In this document: piece after piece, positions 59,030-64,000 of the stretch | How the letters are laid out: the number at the start of each line of letters is the position of its first letter | Position numbering within the stretch: the first letter of the stretch is position 1 | From: Doryteuthis pealeii | Taxonomy: Eukaryota > Mollusca > Cephalopoda > Myopsida > Loliginidae | Assembly: GCA_023376005.1 (NCBI GenBank) | Contig: CM042181.1 | Span: forward strand, 704,057 to 768,056 | DNA length: 64,000 nucleotides | Reading direction: 5' to 3' | Notes under the pieces: generated by a model | Database searches by the model: none | Told to the model about the DNA's origin: nothing | Seen by the model: only the letters and a program-made list of their open reading frames with translations | Made by a program: the position numbers and the translations under genes

Positions 59030-59430
59030 GTTGGATTGTCTTCCCATGGATGTGGAAGAGTTATCTTCCCTCTGGGTTCCCGGTTTGACCACCAGGGGTC
59101 TGTGGTATTTAAGCACCTGTTTCAAACTCTCTCCTCCCTCTTGCTTCTCTGGACGTGACTACAATGGGTTAGACATTTATGTCTACATCTTTTCGTGTGG
59201 GGGCTTCGGGCCCCCATTACAGCCACTAGTAAATGACCTTAGTCTATGGACTCTCCATAACTAAACATATCTTCTAGGTAACTCTTATGTATCTTGTGTA
59301 CGTATACTATCCACTATGTATCTTGTTTCATGTATATGTACTTCATGTCCTAAATGTCTCCCCATGTCCTTTTAAAATTTAAAATCCATATTGTTATGTT
59401 CCACACTCTGTCGGAGTTGTTTGTTTCAAC
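59030..59430 (+). mobile_element. LTR-like unit, second of a pair
   Basis: GTATTTAAGCACCTG, CGTGACTACAATGGGTTAGA, CTGTCGGAGTTGTTTG. About 540 bp downstream of the first, diverged. No retroelement gene lies between. 59430-60220 shows nothing recognisable. Confidence 0.35.
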
Positions 59431-60224
59431 CACTTATCTATTATTATACTAAAGCTGAGATTATCAACTTTCTTTTCCTAAAGGATTTTCTCTTTTATGT
59501 TATGGACACAATATTTATACTTAGATATTCTTTGGTTTTAGGACTACTCATTGTTTTAAAAAAATCAGTTTAATTGGTTTTAATTAGCCGTAATTAGCAA
59601 TTAAGTCAACAACAACCAATCCCTGTCTTATATTATATACGATTCTCTTCCTTCCCTGTATATAGCTAATGTGAGTGGGAGAGTTAACGGGAGTAGTCGA
59701 GTTAACCGGAGTAGGAGGACCCACAGTCTGTAATGGTTTTATTACTAAAAATCAGCCCTCAAACCCCTCTTAGCACCTCCTACCTCTAGGTAAATTCGCC
59801 CCTCCCTTTCTCCAGACCACAGAAATTTTGGTTTGTTTTAATAAAACAAAACAAAAGTATCTTTTTACGGCATGATTTCAATTTTAGTTGACCGTAAATT
59901 TTACGAAATTGAAATCCTGCTTTAAAATAGATTTTTTTTAATTACTTTAATTATTAATTTATAGAGTCTGGTTTAATATGATTAATAAACTTACTTTAAA
60001 AAATATTTCATGTTGGGTAAACGTTCTAAATATATCATAAATAATGTGTAATATTATTTTGCTTTTTTACTGATGTTCATTATGTTACTACTTTTCGACT
60101 TAGACTAAAATTTGACCTTGAATAATCAATTTAATAAATTTTAGTTCGTTTTTAAAAATGAAAAGCAGATGATATTTTGGCAGATCCTACTCTTTTCACT
60201 AATCCTCTAGCGAGAGCTTAATGG

Positions 60225-60252
60225 GTGACCCAACGGGTCACGTTTTGTCTAG
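60225..60252 (+). mobile_element. 3' terminus of a third Helitron type (candidate)
   Basis: GTGACCC-AAC-GGGTCAC perfect 7-bp stem, then GTTTTGTCTAG and T. Hairpin, spacing and CTAG fit a Helitron 3' end. The 5' end was not found. Confidence 0.5.
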
Positions 60253-60407
60253 TAATATATATATATAACTTTGAAACTTACACGTAGAATAAAGTGTCAT
60301 CAGTTTAAAAAAAAAAGTATTTTTACTCTAGTCCTTTTTTTCAGTAACGTGAGGTTAACTAAAATGTTTACAAATAAATAAAATGTTGTGTCAAATATTC
60401 AAAATAA

Positions 60408-61047
60408 TCTTATTATAATGGAGATTGTGGGTTTTTCTGTCTGTAACCGAAACTATATTACTATACAATTCAAAATTCCTTTGTTATTTACATCACAATC
60501 TCCATGATTTTATTTTTCATTTAAACCTCAATTATTAGTAAGATTGTTTTACATCATTAAGACTGTTAATAATATCTACATACTAATAACATGCAATTGT
60601 ATTTATATATACAACAAAAAAGCGGTTTACAATGTGAACGGGAAGGTTAATTTGCATATTCATATTAAAAATGTGATTTTAATAAATATATGCTTAGTAT
60701 TATTGATTTCTAATTGTTTGGTATTATCTTATTGAATATGAGCAAAAATCTCGGGGATAAATCTTAAAAGAAATCCGTTAACAAGAAGAAATAACTAATA
60801 TTATTCTTTACTTCCTATTCTAAATAAATAGTTAAATTAGGAAAATTTACCACTGAAAGACGGGAGTAATGGAAAATGATGGAAGAGTTAATTTCAAAGT
60901 TGTTCTATTTTCCGATTATACCCCCTCTGTTCCAAATATTTTTATCTGAATTCTTATTCAGTTTCATTAGCATTTCTAATTTAACATGATATTTTTATTA
61001 TATAAAAACTTAGATACTTGCACCCGGAGGGTGCATATATTTGCTAG
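60408..61047 (+). mobile_element. Non-autonomous Helitron, type copy on + strand
   Basis: Starts TCTTATTATAATGGAGATTG after A and ends GCACCC-GGA-GGGTGC, ATATATTTG, CTAG before T. The A|T insertion site, TC start and hairpin+CTAG end are the classic Helitron signature. 640 bp, no Rep/helicase. Confidence 0.92.
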
Positions 61048-61720
61048 TTATCAATAATTAACAGATGCACGCAAGATTTTATTTTAGGTGAATAATCTAA
61101 TAAATATATAATACCGGACATGTATTTACTAAAGCTTAACAAAAAAAAATGTACCGTTTAATGTTTCTTAGTAAATTTTCGAATATATATAATACAGGGT
61201 TGTTCTTTATTTTACATATTAAGGATTTTGACAATAAATTAAATATTCATTAATAAACATATCCGCGCAAATTACTATCAAGCAAGAAACCTGAAAGACA
61301 TCTTTAATAATACAAACCCTGAAAACATTTTAAATTTTATAAACAAAAAAACCCCAACCTTTTCAACAAAATATAACAGAACATAACCAATTATCTCCAT
61401 AGAACCACTACTTTAAAGTCTGAAATCCAAAATAACCTTTTTGGCATTAAATGACCCACAAGGTTGATATGCCGTTAAACAAAACTCAAACTTAAACTCA
61501 AACTCAATAAACAGTTTTTAAATAAACAGTAATTGTTCATTAAACCCGATTTTCTTAAAACCATATGCAAATTAACTACACCATATATTATGTAGACATT
61601 TATTTCTAAGTGATATATATGACACATTGCAAGATAAAGACTGTGGTTAATAAGATTTATTGTGTATTAATGATTTTGACTATAAAATTGTTAAACTTAG
61701 GTTCCTGAAGGTATTGGGGC
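61048..61720. other. No recognised gene
   Basis: AT-rich, with an R1-like tail at about 61440-61500 (TTGGCATTAAATGACCCACA). A decayed Helitron 5' end in minus orientation is at about 61720-61772. Confidence 0.5.
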
Positions 61721-61910
61721 GTAGTTTCGGTTACGGACAGAGACACCGAATCTCCATTATAGTAAGATAATTCGAAACACGGTGTCTGTGGATGAATATA
61801 TCACGTCTCCTCAGTGTGATTAGACTTAGAAGGCTACCTCCAGTCGTGATCGAAACCCGACAAAATTTTCATCAGTCAGGGCCATTAACAAACCTACAAG
61901 CATTAGAGAG

Positions 61911-62305
61911 AATGGTAATTTATGCGGAAGTGCGTCCCGGTCTCCTGCCTCAGAAATTGCAACCCGGTGACTATTAAAATAACGTCCCCAGCTATGTCGT
62001 CTCCATTTGTTCATATCTATCTATATTATTTTGTTTGTTTATCTATCTATCTCATTTTCTTCCAAACTATATATCCATCATCATATCTAAACAAGAATTA
62101 CGACAAATTTCGATAAATAAACTAGAATTACGACAAAAAAGAGAAGCTCCCCCTCTAAAATACATTTAACGCCCTAAGTTGGTTGTTTTCTTTCAACTAA
62201 CACCGCCGAGACGACATAGCTGGGGACGTTATTTTGATAGTCACCGGGTAGCAATTTATGAGGCCGGAGACCGGGGCGCACTTCCTCATAAATTACCAAG
62301 AGAAT
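61911..62305. repeat. 90-bp inverted repeat with ~210-bp loop
   Basis: 61911-62001 (GGTAATTTATGCGGAAGTGC .. CCCAGCTATGTCGTCTCC) pairs with 62210-62301 in inverted orientation, about 90% identical. The loop holds AT-rich sequence only. Confidence 0.85.
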
Positions 62306-62332
62306 TTTAACTGATAAATATTTACATAGGTA

Positions 62333-62657
62333 TATATGCTAAGGTCGCCAGAGAGTTTACATCCATTTTATAGGAGAGTATTGCCATTTAAGCGTAAACA
62401 GCGGCCGTAAGCTAATATCCCTATAGAGAGCTCAACCAGGATTGGAACTTCACCGCAACTTGCTGTTTGATGTCATTCCCAGGACACTGCAAGAATTGGA
62501 AATTTGAAGAATGTTAAGACCTAATGAAAATAATTGTTCCCCCTTGATCAGTAGGGGATTGGGTTTGGTACCGAGTGGAAACACGTAAACAGGACGGTTG
62601 AGCTAATTAAGTCGTTTTAAGGGCAGAAGCATTCTCTATCCTGTGTTAAATAAAACT
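62333..62657 (-). repeat. Dispersed 324-bp repeat, inverted partner of 12092-12415
   Basis: GGTCGCCAGAGAGTTTACAT at the left through CTATCCTGTGTTAAATAAAA at the right is the reverse complement of the 12-kb copy, with only a few differences. Confidence 0.85.
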
Positions 62658-62679
62658 ACATAAAATTTATAAAATACAT

Positions 62680-62808
62680 ACATACATACATACATAATCG
62701 TCACATACAATACATACTCATACAATCTGGATATCGTTAGAATATTGTCACATATATACATGCATGCATACATACATACACTCTGGATATCATTGCTATA
62801 TCGTCACA

Positions 62809-62840
<32 letters not shown>

Positions 62841-63900
62841 CAATCTTGTATATCATTGCGATATCGTTATATACTTACATACATACATACATACATACGT
62901 ATACAATCTGGATATCATAGCGATATCTTCACATACATACATACATACGTATACAATCTGGATATCATAGCGATATCTTCACATACATACATACATACGT
63001 ATACAATCTGGATATCATAGCGACATCTTCACATACATACATACATACGTATACAATCTGGATATCATAGCGACATCTTCACATACATACATACATACGT
63101 ATACAATCTGGATATCATAGCGACATCTTCACATACATACATACATACGTATACAATCTGGATATCATAGCGGCATCTTCACATACATACATACATACGT
63201 ATACAATGGATATCATAGCGATATCTTCACATACATACATACATACGTATACAATCTGGATATCATAGCGATATCTTCACATACATACATACATACGTAT
63301 ACAATCTGGATATCATAGCGATATCTTCACATACATACATACATACGTATACAATCTGGATATCATAGCGATATCTTCACATACATACATACATACGTAT
63401 ACAATCTGGATATCATAGCGATATCTTCACATACATACATACATACGTATACAATCTGGATATCATAGCGATATCTTCACATACATACATACATACGTAT
63501 ATCATAGCGATATCTTACATATACATACATACATACATACATAGTCGTCACATACAATACATACACATATAATCTGGATATCGTTCAATATTGTCACATG
63601 TATACATACATACATTCACTCTGGATATCATTGCTATATCGTCACATACATACATACATACATACATATACAATCTAGATATCATTCCTATATTTTCACA
63701 TACATACATATACAATCTTGGACATCATGGCATACATACATACATACATACATACATCACATACAATACATACACATACAATCTGAATATCGTTACAATA
63801 TTGTCACATACATACATACACTCTGGATATCATTGCTTTATCGTCACATACATACACACATACATACATACATATACAATCTTAGATATCATTGCTATTG
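62680..63900. repeat. CATA microsatellite and 50-bp minisatellite
   Basis: Core 62890-63520: about 13 units of ACATACATACATACATACGT, ATACAATCTGGATATCATAG, CGATATCTTC, exactly 50 bp apart in most units. Flanks are irregular (ACAT)n with degenerate units (GATATCATTGCTATATCGTC). Confidence 0.95.
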
Positions 63901-63976
63901 TATGTTATAAATAAAATGTTAATTTTAAAACAATCTGCTCTTGCATTATCATTCAGTCTTCTGTATTTTATCTGTA

Positions 63977-64000
63977 CTAGCAAATATATGCACCCTCCAT
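63977..64000 (-). mobile_element. Start of another Helitron, cut by the window end
   Basis: CTAGCAAATATATGCACCCTCC matches the 3' terminal segment of the family. Confidence 0.75.

Noticed and set aside
62745..63914. Frames with HTYIHTY repeats
   Set aside because: Translation of (CATA)n and the 50-bp array.

Overview
The window is nuclear DNA from a metazoan, most likely a lophotrochozoan and probably a mollusc. The reasons are spliced genes with GT..AG introns, a high A+T background with long homopolymers and microsatellites, tRNA-derived SINEs, RTE and I/Jockey-type non-LTR relics, mariner, hAT and Helitron elements, and TTAGGG-like repeats. The species cannot be named from the sequence. 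There is no bacterial or viral gene organisation.

The only host genes I can support are three copies of a FEM-1-like gene, all on the + strand. FEM-1 proteins are ankyrin-repeat substrate receptors of CUL2-RING ubiquitin ligases. Copy 2 (coding exons 28301-28310 and 30771-32578, 605 aa) is intact. Copy 3 (47981-47990 and 52292-54122, about 613 aa) is intact except for one single-base frameshift. Copy 1 (12546-14240) has two frameshifts and a lost C-terminus. Copies 2 and 3 share an unusual layout: a 10-nt coding first exon (ATG GCT GRA plus one base), a 2.5-4.3 kb intron, and one large exon holding all ankyrin repeats. Decayed 3' pieces of the same gene are scattered at 1-2345, 3.7-4.0 kb, 7.0 kb, 16.8 kb, 18.6 kb and 23.3 kb, so this is an expanded, turning-over FEM-1 cluster.

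Layout. 1-2345: noisy tandem array of FEM-1 3' relics. 2.3-12.5 kb: nested transposons (a hAT containing a Helitron containing another insert), RTE and other RT relics, a mariner relic and a foldback element. 12.5-14.2 kb: FEM-1 copy 1. 14.3-16.2 kb: a TIR-flanked element carrying about 30 copies of a 49-bp minisatellite, with an empty-site paralog at 23.29 kb. 16.2-28 kb: SINE, solo LTR, R1 repeats, FEM-1 relics, a 116-bp tandem array, and a MITE/telomere-like array. 28.3-32.6 kb: FEM-1 copy 2. 32.6-46.3 kb: repeat-rich, with a large palindrome, many Helitrons, a mariner derivative and a 1,694-bp tandem duplication containing the window's only N. 47.98-54.12 kb: FEM-1 copy 3. 54.1-64 kb: microsatellite, a 50-bp palindromic array, LTR-like sequences, a + strand Helitron and another 50-bp array.

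The most interesting points are the FEM-1 cluster and its changed substrate pocket, the Helitron family with clear TC...hairpin...CTAG termini, the minisatellite-carrying TIR element with its empty site, and the repeated ~50-bp period of four unrelated tandem arrays. Repeat names R1, R2 and R3 are local labels for this window only.
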